Assembly: GCF_000745775.1 (NCBI RefSeq)
Contig: NZ_JQJY01000003.1
Span: forward strand, 310,001 to 374,000
Direction: 5' to 3'
Source of the DNA: Flavobacterium sp. ASV13
GTDB taxonomy: Bacteria > Bacteroidota > Bacteroidia > Flavobacteriales > Flavobacteriaceae
DNA length: 64,000 nucleotides
The notes beneath the pieces were generated by a model. The model had not been told where the DNA came from, ran no database searches, and worked only from the letters and a program-made list of their open reading frames with translations. The translations under genes were made by a program, and so were the position numbers. Numbering within the stretch: position 1 is the first letter of the stretch; the number at the start of each line of letters is the position of its first letter. Shown piece by piece: positions 17,521 to 25,641 of the stretch.

Positions 17521-20144
17521 TACCCTATTCTTGAATTTTTACTATCCGTTCTATCAAGAACTAATCTTAGTTTATTTCCATCAACAACAAAACCACCACC
17601 TAAAGTAATATTAACCGTTTGTCCATTATTAGAAAGCATTCCATATAACGCTTTTTGCTGATCCTGATTTGCAATCATTTCACCACTATTCAACCTCGCT
17701 AAAATTTTATCACCATAGAAAGACGAACCTCCTACAATACCACCCGTTGCAAATTTTGGAATTGCCGCAAAAGCTGCTAAAACCCCACCTACCGCAGTAG
17801 CGATAAATGCCGGAGTTGTAAACACTGCCGCCGGACCGGTTGCAGTACCCGAAGCTGTAGCCCCTGCAATTGATTGCGAAATAGCCGAAGCCAACATCAT
17901 TGCAATCAACTTAGTTACCGTTTGAATCATACCGGAAATAAAACCGCCAAAACCATTTTGAGCCAGCCCTAAAGACGCCACCAAATTATCCGCTAATCCT
18001 GCAAAAGCATCACTCACACTTTGACTGGTCAACTGAGCAATTTCCGCCATCCTTTTTTGACTGTCAGCAACACTTAATATTTTAGTATTCAGATCATCAA
18101 CACCTTCAATTTCATTTATCTTAATTTGAGTATTATTAATCTGATTGGTCAATTTTTGATATTCTTCAGCAGTAGTTGAAAATTGCTCTCTTAGCTTTTC
18201 AAAATATGACAACTGTCCTTTTAAATCTTCCAAAGAAAAAGCAGGAACAACACCATCAAAAGTTGATGCATCCGGCATTTCAGGTCGTGGTAATTTTATT
18301 TGCTGTTTTTTTATTATCTCGTCAATTTTTCTTTGATAAGAATCGATAATTGCTTGCTTTTTAAGCCATTCAGCATTACTTGTTACATTATTTTCCTGCT
18401 CTTGGCGCTGTAATTTTATCAGACTTTCGTAATAAGCTATAGTACCAGGCTTTAATGTATCGATACTATCTTTTATCGCATCTGTTCCGATTTTAATATC
18501 CTGAAGTTTAAGTTTTTCATTTTCTTCAAGTTTCCCCGTTTTCTTTAAATAATCTTCTTTAGCAGAAAATAAAACTTCATCTGCTTTTAAATTATCTTCA
18601 TTGAATTTTTTAAGTTCTGAATTTTGAATACCTAATAGCTTTGTTTGTCTTTCAATCAACTCAGCTCTAGATTCCGTCACCCTGTTCACTCTTTCAGATG
18701 CACTACCTTCCTGAATAACCACATCACCTGTACTTCTTCTTAATCTTAAAATTTCTGCCTCAGTAGCTGCTATTTTATTTCGAAGCTCGATTTCTTTTTC
18801 AACACGTTCATTTGCTCGTTTTTGCAATTCATTATCAATCGCAATAGCACGACTTTTATTAAAAATGGCTTCGCGCAATTCCTCGTATGAAGTTTTTGCT
18901 TTTCCGTTTAATATAATTTCATCTTTAAGATTTCCGAAGTACGCAGGATAAAGCGATTGCATATCATCAACCGCTTTTTTTCTTTCTTCAGTTCCTAATT
19001 TTACATTTGTAGCAGATGCATATAATTTATCCAAAACACCAACTTCAGTAACTGCGTTTTCATTTCCTTTCCTAACCGCTTCATTTAAATCATCTTGTGC
19101 CGTAGCCGCTTTTTTTGTATTTACCGAATAAACCAGCATCGCTAAAGCTGCCGCCTGTGCTACTAAAACCAAAACACCGATAGGATTAGCTGCCACAACA
19201 GCATAAGTTGCCATTATCGCAGTTCTTAACGCAGCAAAACCAGCAACTACGACCGGAATTCCTGAAGCTATCGCACCTATAGCCATCAACAACGGACCAA
19301 TTGCCGCCGCTAATCCTGCTACAACTATAATTGTCACCTTTGCACCTTCACTCATTCCTAAAAGCCCTTTTATAAAGCCATTAACAGAAGTAATGATTTT
19401 AGTAAAATATGGCAAAATCACCGTGCCAAACATTTGACCAAGCTCTTTAAGAGATTCTCTAAAAATTCTCGATTGATTAGCCGCACCACCTCCAGTTCTC
19501 GCAAAGTCACCATGAGCATTTGAAGTCGCTTGCATCACATAAGCATATCTAAGATTCACCTTAGAAGCCTGATCCATATCTTTCATTCGCGTACGAATAC
19601 CTTTTGACAAAGCAAATTCCTGCAAATTTTGCTCAGTCATTACGATTCCCAGCTTTTTAAGAGATTCTGTTTCACCTGTAAAAATGGAAGACAACGCAGT
19701 ATTAGCTTGTTCGATTCCTATATTTTTAAAAGAAGAAATATCACCAGCTAAACCAACCAATTCAGTTGACATTTTAGCCGCTTGTGCAGTTGTCAACCCC
19801 ATTGATGTTCCCATATCACCATAAGCCGCCGCCATATCTAAAGCCGTACCTTCAGCAATACCGTATGTCTCTAAAGCTGTTTTTCCAAACTCTTTAACAG
19901 CACTCGAGGACGTATCAAAAGCTACATCAACCTTATTTAAACTCTCTTGATAATCTGAAGCAAATTTCACAGATGCGCCAGCAGCCGCTAAAAGTGGAGC
20001 AGTGACAAATGTTGTCATTGTTCGCCCCATTTTTTGCATTTTCTGACCAAACTTATCTATATCACGCAAAGCGTTTTGCATCCCAGTTGAGAACTGAGTT
20101 AAGTCGACCTGAAACTTTACATTGATACTAGCTAAACCAAACAT
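17520..20144 (-). CDS. Tail tape measure protein
   Basis: The 874-aa protein sets tail length and is ejected with the DNA. The N-terminal 200 residues match the TP901-type tape-measure core (QKMGRTMTTFVTAPLLAAAG, then AYGDMGTSMGLTTAQAAKMS). Next come hydrophobic segments (VTIIVVAGLAAAIGPLLMAIG and following), long coiled-coil regions (about residues 430-620), and a Gly/Ala-rich hydrophobic C-terminal part. The gene lies directly after the G/GT chaperones. A single uninterrupted tape measure of this size suggests a tail of very roughly 130 nm. Confidence 0.92.
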   Translation of the reverse strand: MFGLASINVKFQVDLTQFSTGMQNALRDIDKFGQKMQKMGRTMTTFVTAPLLAAAGASVKFASDYQESLNKVDVAFDTSSSAVKEFGKTALETYGIAEGTALDMAAAYGDMGTSMGLTTAQAAKMSTELVGLAGDISSFKNIGIEQANTALSSIFTGETESLKKLGIVMTEQNLQEFALSKGIRTRMKDMDQASKVNLRYAYVMQATSNAHGDFARTGGGAANQSRIFRESLKELGQMFGTVILPYFTKIITSVNGFIKGLLGMSEGAKVTIIVVAGLAAAIGPLLMAIGAIASGIPVVVAGFAALRTAIMATYAVVAANPIGVLVLVAQAAALAMLVYSVNTKKAATAQDDLNEAVRKGNENAVTEVGVLDKLYASATNVKLGTEERKKAVDDMQSLYPAYFGNLKDEIILNGKAKTSYEELREAIFNKSRAIAIDNELQKRANERVEKEIELRNKIAATEAEILRLRRSTGDVVIQEGSASERVNRVTESRAELIERQTKLLGIQNSELKKFNEDNLKADEVLFSAKEDYLKKTGKLEENEKLKLQDIKIGTDAIKDSIDTLKPGTIAYYESLIKLQRQEQENNVTSNAEWLKKQAIIDSYQRKIDEIIKKQQIKLPRPEMPDASTFDGVVPAFSLEDLKGQLSYFEKLREQFSTTAEEYQKLTNQINNTQIKINEIEGVDDLNTKILSVADSQKRMAEIAQLTSQSVSDAFAGLADNLVASLGLAQNGFGGFISGMIQTVTKLIAMMLASAISQSIAGATASGTATGPAAVFTTPAFIATAVGGVLAAFAAIPKFATGGIVGGSSFYGDKILARLNSGEMIANQDQQKALYGMLSNNGQTVNITLGGGFVVDGNKLRLVLDRTDSKNSRIG

Positions 20145-20188
20145 TGAAGTAATATTTCAGTAAAAATACCACCACAAAAAACCCTAAC

Positions 20189-20207
20189 TTGTTAACTATG
20201 GTAACAA
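20189..20207. promoter_or_regulatory. 19-bp motif upstream of the tape-measure gene
   Basis: TTGTTAACTATGGTAACAA lies 44 bp before the tape-measure start and directly behind a terminator. The same motif with one change occurs before the portal gene at 26898-26916. The duplicated position suggests a late promoter or activator site. Confidence 0.5.
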
Positions 20208-20236
20208 AAAAAGCCCTGAAATTAATCAGAGCTTTT
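20206..20236 (-). terminator. Terminator between the tail chaperones and tape measure
   Basis: AAAAGCCCTGA and TCAGAGCTTTT pair with one mismatch around a 6-nt loop, and the minus-strand tail is a T run. It would separate chaperone from tape-measure transcription. Confidence 0.7.
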
Positions 20237-20275
20237 CTCATTCAAAACACAGAAAATATAAAACAACTCAACAAA

Positions 20276-20671
20276 TTACGCTTTTCCCATTGCCGCCTTT
20301 TTTGCATCGTATTTTGCAAAAAACTCTTTACTGATACGTTCTCTTTCAAGATCAACAAGCAACTGTTTCTCTGCAATTTTTTTCAACATTTCTTCCTCTC
20401 CAGGGAATTTAAAGAAATCCGTTTCTTTGAAATTTTCATCGGCATACGGAGCTACAGAAGCGTACATCATTTTTCGAGTCATAGACCATTGTTCCCTACT
20501 TTTAATGTCTTCATATTTTTGAAATCCATTAACTGTATTAACAAATTCCCTATATGTCAAACTATAAAAATATTTAACTTTTAATCTCAACTGCCCCAAA
20601 GCTAGTTCTTCCAAAGCATCCCATGTTTCATCAATTTCTTCGGAAACTATTTCTTCGGAGCTGTCGTCTTT
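20276..20671 (-). CDS. Tail assembly chaperone T extension, made by -1 frameshift
   Basis: This frame is open from the A9 run at 20669-20677 down to 20276. It reads KDDSSEEIVSEEIDETWDAL and then EELALGQLRLKVKYFY. There is no good independent start (only a TTG at 20614). It lies in the -1 frame relative to the preceding gene. In siphoviruses the T domain is made as a fusion to the G chaperone and recruits tail-tube subunits to the tape measure. Position between tail tube and tape measure supports this. Confidence 0.8.
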   Translation of the reverse strand, partial: KDDSSEEIVSEEIDETWDALEELALGQLRLKVKYFYSLTYREFVNTVNGFQKYEDIKSREQWSMTRKMMYASVAPYADENFKETDFFKFPGEEEMLKKIAEKQLLVDLERERISKEFFAKYDAKKAAMGKA

Positions 20672-21012
20672 TTTTTTGGATTTTCTTCAAGTTTAGCATC
20701 TGGAAACGCTGCCGAAATTCCTTCCGTCATTCCTTGCGCTAACAACATTAATTCCTCCATTTCTAAATTTTCGATTTCTTCTTTAGAAATTTTAATCTGA
20801 TTATCAGGATGACAATCTATTGATTGAAAAAGTACATCATACAAAATATCGTATATTTCAAAATTTCCTGATTCAATTTGCTCAATTAATGCTACTTTTT
20901 GCATTACTTCAGGTAAAGATGGCAAATTCCAAACCTTACCTAAAATACGGAATACTTTTAAAGAAAAAGTCATTTTAAAAGTATTCCCTTTTATTTCTAC
21001 TGAAACATCCAT
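20647..21012 (-). CDS. Tail assembly chaperone G
   Basis: The 121-aa protein begins MDVSVEIKGNTFKMTFSLKV, is mostly helical and acidic, and ends ENPKKKTTAPKK. The ATG overlaps the tail-tube stop. The lysine run near the end is encoded by the slippery A9 tract, where a fraction of ribosomes should shift to produce the GT fusion. G coats the tape measure during tail assembly. The assignment rests on order and on the frameshift architecture. Confidence 0.8.
   Translation of the reverse strand: MDVSVEIKGNTFKMTFSLKVFRILGKVWNLPSLPEVMQKVALIEQIESGNFEIYDILYDVLFQSIDCHPDNQIKISKEEIENLEMEELMLLAQGMTEGISAAFPDAKLEENPKKKTTAPKK
20668..20674 (-). other. Programmed -1 frameshift site A AAA AAG
   Basis: In the zero frame the codons are CCA AAA AAA AAG ACG, giving the canonical X XXY YYZ heptamer A AAA AAG. 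A -1 slip moves into the 20276-20671 frame, and the zero frame stops 21 nt later. No downstream stem was verified. Confidence 0.8.
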
Positions 21013-21431
21013 TACGATACTGTATCTCGGTCTAAATCACCGTTACCTCTAAACGATACAGTTACTTTTACCGATTCACCAACTGTTGATGTGACACCAG
21101 CATTTTCAATAAACGCCTTACCAGTATAAATAATATCACCCGTAACATCAGTTGTAAACTCTACATCAATTTGAGTTCCTGAGAGCTTTAATGCTAAGAT
21201 GTCGTCAAAAGTTACATGATCGGCATCACCCACAGGCAAATTAGCCAACAAAGCTTCAGTAGAACCCGTCCAACTGTAATTTGACGGAATCACAACTGTT
21301 CCGTTTGTGTCTTTTGTTGCGATTTCTTCTAGCTTAGTTGAAAAGTCTAACTTACATGACGTTGCATGTAAAAACTTTTTAGCATTGAATTTGAATCGCA
21401 ATAATTTCCCGTTATAAATTTCGCTTGCCAT
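21012..21431 (-). CDS. Major tail tube protein
   Basis: The 139-aa protein reads MASEIYNGKLLRFKFNAKKF with following beta strands (TKLEEIATKDTNGTVVIPSN, then SVKVTVSFRGNGDLDRD). This is the pattern of the TP901-1/phi13-type major tail protein family, which polymerises into the tail tube. It lies directly before the tail chaperones and overlaps the G start by one base. The length is typical for the family. Confidence 0.82.
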   Translation of the reverse strand: MASEIYNGKLLRFKFNAKKFLHATSCKLDFSTKLEEIATKDTNGTVVIPSNYSWTGSTEALLANLPVGDADHVTFDDILALKLSGTQIDVEFTTDVTGDIIYTGKAFIENAGVTSTVGESVKVTVSFRGNGDLDRDTVS

Positions 21432-21444
21432 TTTTTTATTTTTT

Positions 21445-21813
21445 TTATAATAAGTTAAAATTCACCATTCCCGAATAAGTAAAACTTTCTTCGTTATAAT
21501 CAATTGATGCCGAAAGCAAATTGTATCTTTCATCAATATGTTGCGCCATTGCATCAGTAAAAGCACAACATACATCGTAACTGTTTTGATCAAACCAAAA
21601 TATGACGATTATATCAACTTGTGAACGATCTTTAGTTTCAGGGTTTCTATCTCCTAAAATATAAGTCGAAAGTGGCAACGTGTTACCTTCTAAAGCTACT
21701 ATCGGAAAAAGAAACGTTTTCTCTGTTCCTCCTTCATTTCTTTTCATTACCGCATTAAAATCGGGTAATCCCGAAAAAAAACTATACAATTCTTTTGAAA
21801 TACTTTCAAACAT
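21445..21813 (-). CDS. Tail terminator / head-tail joining protein
   Basis: The 122-aa protein has an N-terminal helix (ISKELYSFFSGLPDFNAVMK) and a beta core (VDIIVIFWFDQNSYD). It lies between the HK97 gp10-like gene and the tail-tube gene, the standard place of the tail terminator, which caps the finished tail tube. The family assignment is by position and length. Confidence 0.65.
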   Translation of the reverse strand: MFESISKELYSFFSGLPDFNAVMKRNEGGTEKTFLFPIVALEGNTLPLSTYILGDRNPETKDRSQVDIIVIFWFDQNSYDVCCAFTDAMAQHIDERYNLLSASIDYNEESFTYSGMVNFNLL

Positions 21814-22322
21814 TATCTACTTAATTTATCTATTCTACGTTGTATAAATGCCGCCATTTTTCTTTGTGCATCAGCAGTCACCTGACCGTTTGTTGATTGA
21901 TAAGCGGTTGCCATAAAAGGAGTAGCTTTTGTTTTACCAATTGCCGCATGATTGTTTGCCCTTCTTTTACGTTTACGCTTGTAACCTTTACTGTATTTAT
22001 TTACTCCATGCTCAACAAAATGAGCGTACCAGCCATTATTAACACCTTTTGCTCGAGCTCCGACATAAATTGTTGGGTTTTCCTGTTTCCCCGTGATATA
22101 TCCTAATGATTTTTTTAAGTTACCAGGTTCAATTAATTTACCTCTCGCCTTATGCTTTTTTGAAGCAACCGGAACAAAACTTCTTGCCGCTTGCAGAGTT
22201 GGACTTGCAACTTGTCTTAGAATAATAAGAACTTCTCGTTTTTTATCCTTATCATTTCCGAGCTCTCTAATTTTAGCTTTCAGCTCTTCAAATCCTGTCA
22301 CTTGCATCAACGGACTATTCAT
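21813..22322 (-). CDS. HK97 gp10-like neck protein
   Basis: The 169-aa protein has the family pattern: an N-terminal helix (FEELKAKIRELGNDKDKK), then LRQVASPTLQAARSFVPV, a basic loop, and YVGARAKGVNNGWYAHFVEHG near residue 100. HK97-gp10 proteins act at the head-tail junction. The gene overlaps the next one upstream by 8 nt and its stop overlaps the tail-terminator start. Confidence 0.82.
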   Translation of the reverse strand: MNSPLMQVTGFEELKAKIRELGNDKDKKREVLIILRQVASPTLQAARSFVPVASKKHKARGKLIEPGNLKKSLGYITGKQENPTIYVGARAKGVNNGWYAHFVEHGVNKYSKGYKRKRKRRANNHAAIGKTKATPFMATAYQSTNGQVTADAQRKMAAFIQRRIDKLSR

Positions 22323-22650
22323 AACGCTTTACTCTAATTTCTAAATGTTTTTTACGACCAATTTCGATAACATGTAAAACTTCAAAACGTTGACCACCAT
22401 CAACCAATATTAAAGCATTAGATTTTTGCTGTACCGTTTCATCCCAACGAATTGTATATGTACGGTTTACTAAATGCTTTATTTTTCCGTCAGTGTCTTC
22501 ACCACCTCCGACTTCTTGCATATTCGCCCAAAAATCTGCTCCTAGAGATTGTTCACCTAGAGTTTCAGCACCTGAGGCTGATTGTATAGGTTTTTTTTCA
22601 ATCAACTCAATCTCACGATCCATTTGACCGATAAAAGGATTATTTGGCAT
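22315..22650 (-). CDS. Head closure / head-tail adaptor protein
   Basis: The start is taken at ATG 22650 (MPNNPFIGQMDREIELIEKK), 4 nt after the preceding stop; the longer frame overlaps the upstream gene. About 111 aa. The beta-rich RTYTIRWDETVQQKSNALIL and RFEVLHVIEIGRKKHLEIRV segments match the SPP1 gp16-like head-closure fold. It plugs the portal after packaging. Confidence 0.75.
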   Translation of the reverse strand: MPNNPFIGQMDREIELIEKKPIQSASGAETLGEQSLGADFWANMQEVGGGEDTDGKIKHLVNRTYTIRWDETVQQKSNALILVDGGQRFEVLHVIEIGRKKHLEIRVKRYE

Positions 22651-22654
22651 AACA

Positions 22655-23215
22655 TTAATATTTTCTGTACGCTCTACATAAAGCATCAGCCGCACGGTTA
22701 TAACCTATTTCTGCACGATCTTCACGACGCTCGTATTGATCTCCAATAAGCAACAACATTGATTGTTTTAACGGTGCTGGAACTTGTGCCGTTACCCAAC
22801 CTTGTTTTACAGTAATAATCACTGCATCGTCTCGCTTTTCTGTTAAAGGCGGGTTTTTAAACGTAATTGTTTTTGTTCCTACTACCATTCCAGGACGAAC
22901 TTTATAACTATCAGCGTCAAGCGTAGTTAGTTCGGTTTCGCCCTGTTTATAGTATTTTACACTTGTTACTTCGTCGTTATCATAATTAACAGCAAAATTT
23001 ACAGTTTCGAACTGCGAAACTTCCATAACAAAATCACGTGTATCGATTGAACGATTTATGTAGTTTTGTCTGTCTTCTTTAGCTGAATCAATATAACCTT
23101 GAATCAATTCATCTTCTGAACTTTCTCCAACTCTTAGCTTTAGATGTTTTTTCGCCTGTGCAAGTGTTACACATACTGTAACTGCTTGATTTTTATAATA
23201 ACTATCGGTAACCAT
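22655..23215 (-). CDS. Head-tail connector, gp6-like
   Basis: The 186-aa protein has the opening VTLAQAKKHLKLRVGESSED, then ELIQGYIDSAKEDRQNYINR, a helical pattern typical of HK97 gp6 / phiE125 gp8-like connectors. A C-terminal helix (LKQSMLLLIGDQYERREDRA) follows. It forms a ring under the portal. Its order after the capsid gene is canonical. Confidence 0.8.
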   Translation of the reverse strand: MVTDSYYKNQAVTVCVTLAQAKKHLKLRVGESSEDELIQGYIDSAKEDRQNYINRSIDTRDFVMEVSQFETVNFAVNYDNDEVTSVKYYKQGETELTTLDADSYKVRPGMVVGTKTITFKNPPLTEKRDDAVIITVKQGWVTAQVPAPLKQSMLLLIGDQYERREDRAEIGYNRAADALCRAYRKY

Positions 23216-23241
23216 TTTTTTTAAACAATTAGAGGTTTAAA

Positions 23242-23652
23242 TTACTTCGTAGGCTTTGTTTCTTTAGCTTCCTGTTCAGCTTTAGCTTTTTCCTCGACTT
23301 CCTGTTTAGCTTTTGCTTCTGCTTCTGCCTTTGCTTTAGCTTCCTGTTTAGCTTTTGCTTCTGCTTCCGCCTTTGATTTAGCTTCTGCTTCTGCCTTTGC
23401 TTTAGCTTCCTGTTCAGCTTTAGCTTTTTCCTCGGCTTCCTGTTTAGCTTTTGCTTCTGCTTCCGCCTTTGATTTAGCTTCTGCTTCTGCCTTTGCTTTA
23501 GCTTCCTGTTCAGCATCTTCTTTTTCTTTAGCATAGCCTAAGTCAACAATTTCTTTTCCTTTATTTTCTTCAATTTCAAATTCATGACCTTCACGAAATG
23601 GAAGATCAAATCTTGCCAAAGGAAGCAATGCGATTAACCAAATTTTTTTCAT
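23242..23652 (-). CDS. Capsid-adjacent protein with an EAKAK repeat tail
   Basis: The 136-aa protein has a compact 45-residue N-terminal part ([30 protein letters not shown]). The rest is a highly repetitive helix of [20 protein letters not shown] type. The repeat is written by near-identical DNA units, so a second minus-strand frame is also open across it (23229-23534). Small proteins with this kind of N-terminus follow capsid genes in Bacteroidota phages. The tail may be a coiled rod or linker on the capsid; the function is not known. Confidence 0.7.
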   Translation of the reverse strand: MKKIWLIALLPLARFDLPFREGHEFEIEENKGKEIVDLGYAKEKEDAEQEAKAKAEAEAKSKAEAEAKAKQEAEEKAKAEQEAKAKAEAEAKSKAEAEAKAKQEAKAKAEAEAKAKQEVEEKAKAEQEAKETKPTK

Positions 23653-23677
23653 TTTTTATTAAGTTTTATGTTTAACA

Positions 23678-23710
23678 AATAATCTGCAAACTTTACGCAT
23701 GCAGATTATT
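23678..23710 (-). terminator. Hairpin directly after the major capsid gene
   Basis: AATAATCTGC and GCAGATTATT form a 10-bp stem with a 13-nt loop in the 68-bp gap behind the capsid gene. The T run is short, so it may be a partial terminator or an mRNA-stabilising element that raises capsid yield. Confidence 0.5.
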
Positions 23711-23720
23711 TTAAAACTGA

Positions 23721-25019
23721 TTAAACTGTTTTGAAGAAACTATTTACTGCGAAAGCTTTTTTGTTTGCCACTTGAACATCCGCTTCCATATTAACAACAA
23801 CTTTTACGCTGTTTGCTCCTGCTGCAGTTAATGGATCAACAACAAAAGCAATACCGCCCCATTGTCCAACAAACAGTTGGCTAAAATCTCCAAAAATTGC
23901 AGTATGTAATTCAGGCGTTCCTGCAATAGTTTTCACTAAAGAAGTTGCTACTGATTTAATACCACCTATTTTACCATTTTCAGCAATAAAACCAGCACCA
24001 GTTCCTTTTTGAATAGTCTCTAATAATGCCATCAATGTAGGATCAAGCAAATAACCTAAAGATACTTCTGTAGAATCTGCTGCTTGAATTTTTCCTTTTA
24101 ACTCATTGATTAACGCCCACGTTGGAGTTGCCGCCGCCGTAGAACTTCCAGCACCTAAACCTGACATATTTAATAACCCTAAAGGATCTTTAACACCTAA
24201 ACCATTAATTGAAGCATCATTTAAAGCTCTACCTGCTGCATTTCTAAGATTATTCATAACCATTGTCTGAGCATCAACAGAAGAATTATTAAGCAATCTG
24301 TTTGAAATCAACACAACAGCCGCCGCTCTTTTTGGGTCTAATTCAGGACCGGTAATAGTCGCTTTTTGAGAAGTAGCTTCCTCGGTTTCATTGTACCATG
24401 AAAAAGCATAGTTTGCAGGCACAGGCAAAGGCAATTTCCCACCTGAAAGCCCTGTTAAAACAGTAGCACCTAATTCCTCAATAAATAATTTAGGAATAAA
24501 TGATTCTACTACTCTTGGAGCTTGTGGCTGTACTAATTTACCTCCATAATTACCACTATCTTCAGAAACTGTTTGAGCTGAAGCACGAACCATTGTAGCA
24601 GGCATAATAAAAGAATGATCAGCAACATCTTTATTAGATGCACGCATTTCAGAAACCCCTAAATCATGCACTTCTTTTTCCGCACCTTCCCATTTTCCTG
24701 ATCCAGCCATTCTAATAGCTGTACCGATATTAAAACGTGTTTGAAGTTTTTCGATTTCTCTTTGCTCACCATCCTTTCCGTCTTCTGAACTAACAGATTT
24801 ACCAGGTTTAACAATACCAAAATCACGCTGGTTTTCTTCCATTTTTTCAGCGATTTCTAAAGCAGATCTTTTTTCATCAATTTGCTTTTGCAAATCATTA
24901 AACGACTTAGTTTCCGCTTCATTTAAATCTCGATTTTCTTTTTGTGCAGTTGCCAAAAGAGCTTCCTGCGAGCTTACAAATCCACTAAGCTCTTGTCTGA
25001 TTTCAACAGATTTTTTCAT
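23721..25019 (-). CDS. HK97-fold major capsid protein
   Basis: The start is taken at ATG 25019 (MKKSVEIRQELSGFVSSQEA), giving 432 aa. The first 110 or so residues form a coiled-coil delta/scaffold domain that the prohead protease should remove. The remainder shows the HK97-fold pattern: LVQPQAPRVVESFIPKLFIE, then GPELDPKRAAAVVLISNRLL and GALSDASINGLG-like helices (here GRALNDASINGLG), and a C-terminal beta domain. It is next to the protease gene, as expected. Confidence 0.9.
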   Translation of the reverse strand: MKKSVEIRQELSGFVSSQEALLATAQKENRDLNEAETKSFNDLQKQIDEKRSALEIAEKMEENQRDFGIVKPGKSVSSEDGKDGEQREIEKLQTRFNIGTAIRMAGSGKWEGAEKEVHDLGVSEMRASNKDVADHSFIMPATMVRASAQTVSEDSGNYGGKLVQPQAPRVVESFIPKLFIEELGATVLTGLSGGKLPLPVPANYAFSWYNETEEATSQKATITGPELDPKRAAAVVLISNRLLNNSSVDAQTMVMNNLRNAAGRALNDASINGLGVKDPLGLLNMSGLGAGSSTAAATPTWALINELKGKIQAADSTEVSLGYLLDPTLMALLETIQKGTGAGFIAENGKIGGIKSVATSLVKTIAGTPELHTAIFGDFSQLFVGQWGGIAFVVDPLTAAGANSVKVVVNMEADVQVANKKAFAVNSFFKTV

Positions 25020-25020
25020 T

Positions 25021-25641
25021 TTACAAACGATTTTTATTAATTGATACTTGAGCTTCAAAGGTTGATAGCCCTTTATTTTCTCTAACCTCTTCAGGTTTAT
25101 TTTCTTTATTCAATTCCGCTCTTATCGATTCAATCATTTCGACAGAACGTTTCAACGCGTCAGGATTTGAACCTAGCGGAACAATTGACCACTCTAACAA
25201 TTCAGTTCTTGTGAAATACAATACACCAGGGTTTTCTCCATCGGCTGCAATTCCCATTCTCCACTCGAGCGGATTCGCTCCAACCGATGCCATTCGCAAA
25301 GTTCCTTCCTTAACTTTTTTCCAAATTTTCTCAGCTGTAGGATTTGTTTCTTCGCTCTCGAAACGCACTTTTCCGATTAACTGCTCACCCTCAACCCATA
25401 CTTCAGAAGTTCCTAAAATCATATCAGGATTATCTGACCATGTGCGGTGACCATAAGCGACAATCGGATTATTTTGATAGCGTTTTAAATCCCAACCATC
25501 TATTTTAAATATGGTATCATAACTGTCAACAGCTTCAGTCGAAATAACAAATTCAGCCTCTCTGTTTTTAATATTTTCTTCACTCAAAGCACGTATTACG
25601 GCTTCACGAATTACTGTATCAGGTGCTTGGATTTTTTTCAT
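25021..25641 (-). CDS. HK97-family prohead protease
   Basis: The 206-aa serine protease matures the capsid by cutting the delta domain. Typical motifs are visible: AEFVISTEAVDSYDTIFKID, the His in VAYGHRTWSDNP near residue 69, and the Ser in LRMASVGANPLEW near residue 118. It overlaps the portal gene by 23 nt and ends 1 nt before the capsid start. Confidence 0.92.
   Translation of the reverse strand: MKKIQAPDTVIREAVIRALSEENIKNREAEFVISTEAVDSYDTIFKIDGWDLKRYQNNPIVAYGHRTWSDNPDMILGTSEVWVEGEQLIGKVRFESEETNPTAEKIWKKVKEGTLRMASVGANPLEWRMGIAADGENPGVLYFTRTELLEWSIVPLGSNPDALKRSVEMIESIRAELNKENKPEEVRENKGLSTFEAQVSINKNRL

Noticed and set aside
20189..20584. Plus-strand 131-codon frame in the tail region
   Set aside because: It lies antisense to the chaperone frames and crosses a terminator; no other support.
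23229..23534. Overlapping 101-codon Lys/Arg-rich frame
   Set aside because: It is the out-of-frame reading of the EAKAK DNA repeats and has no independent start context.
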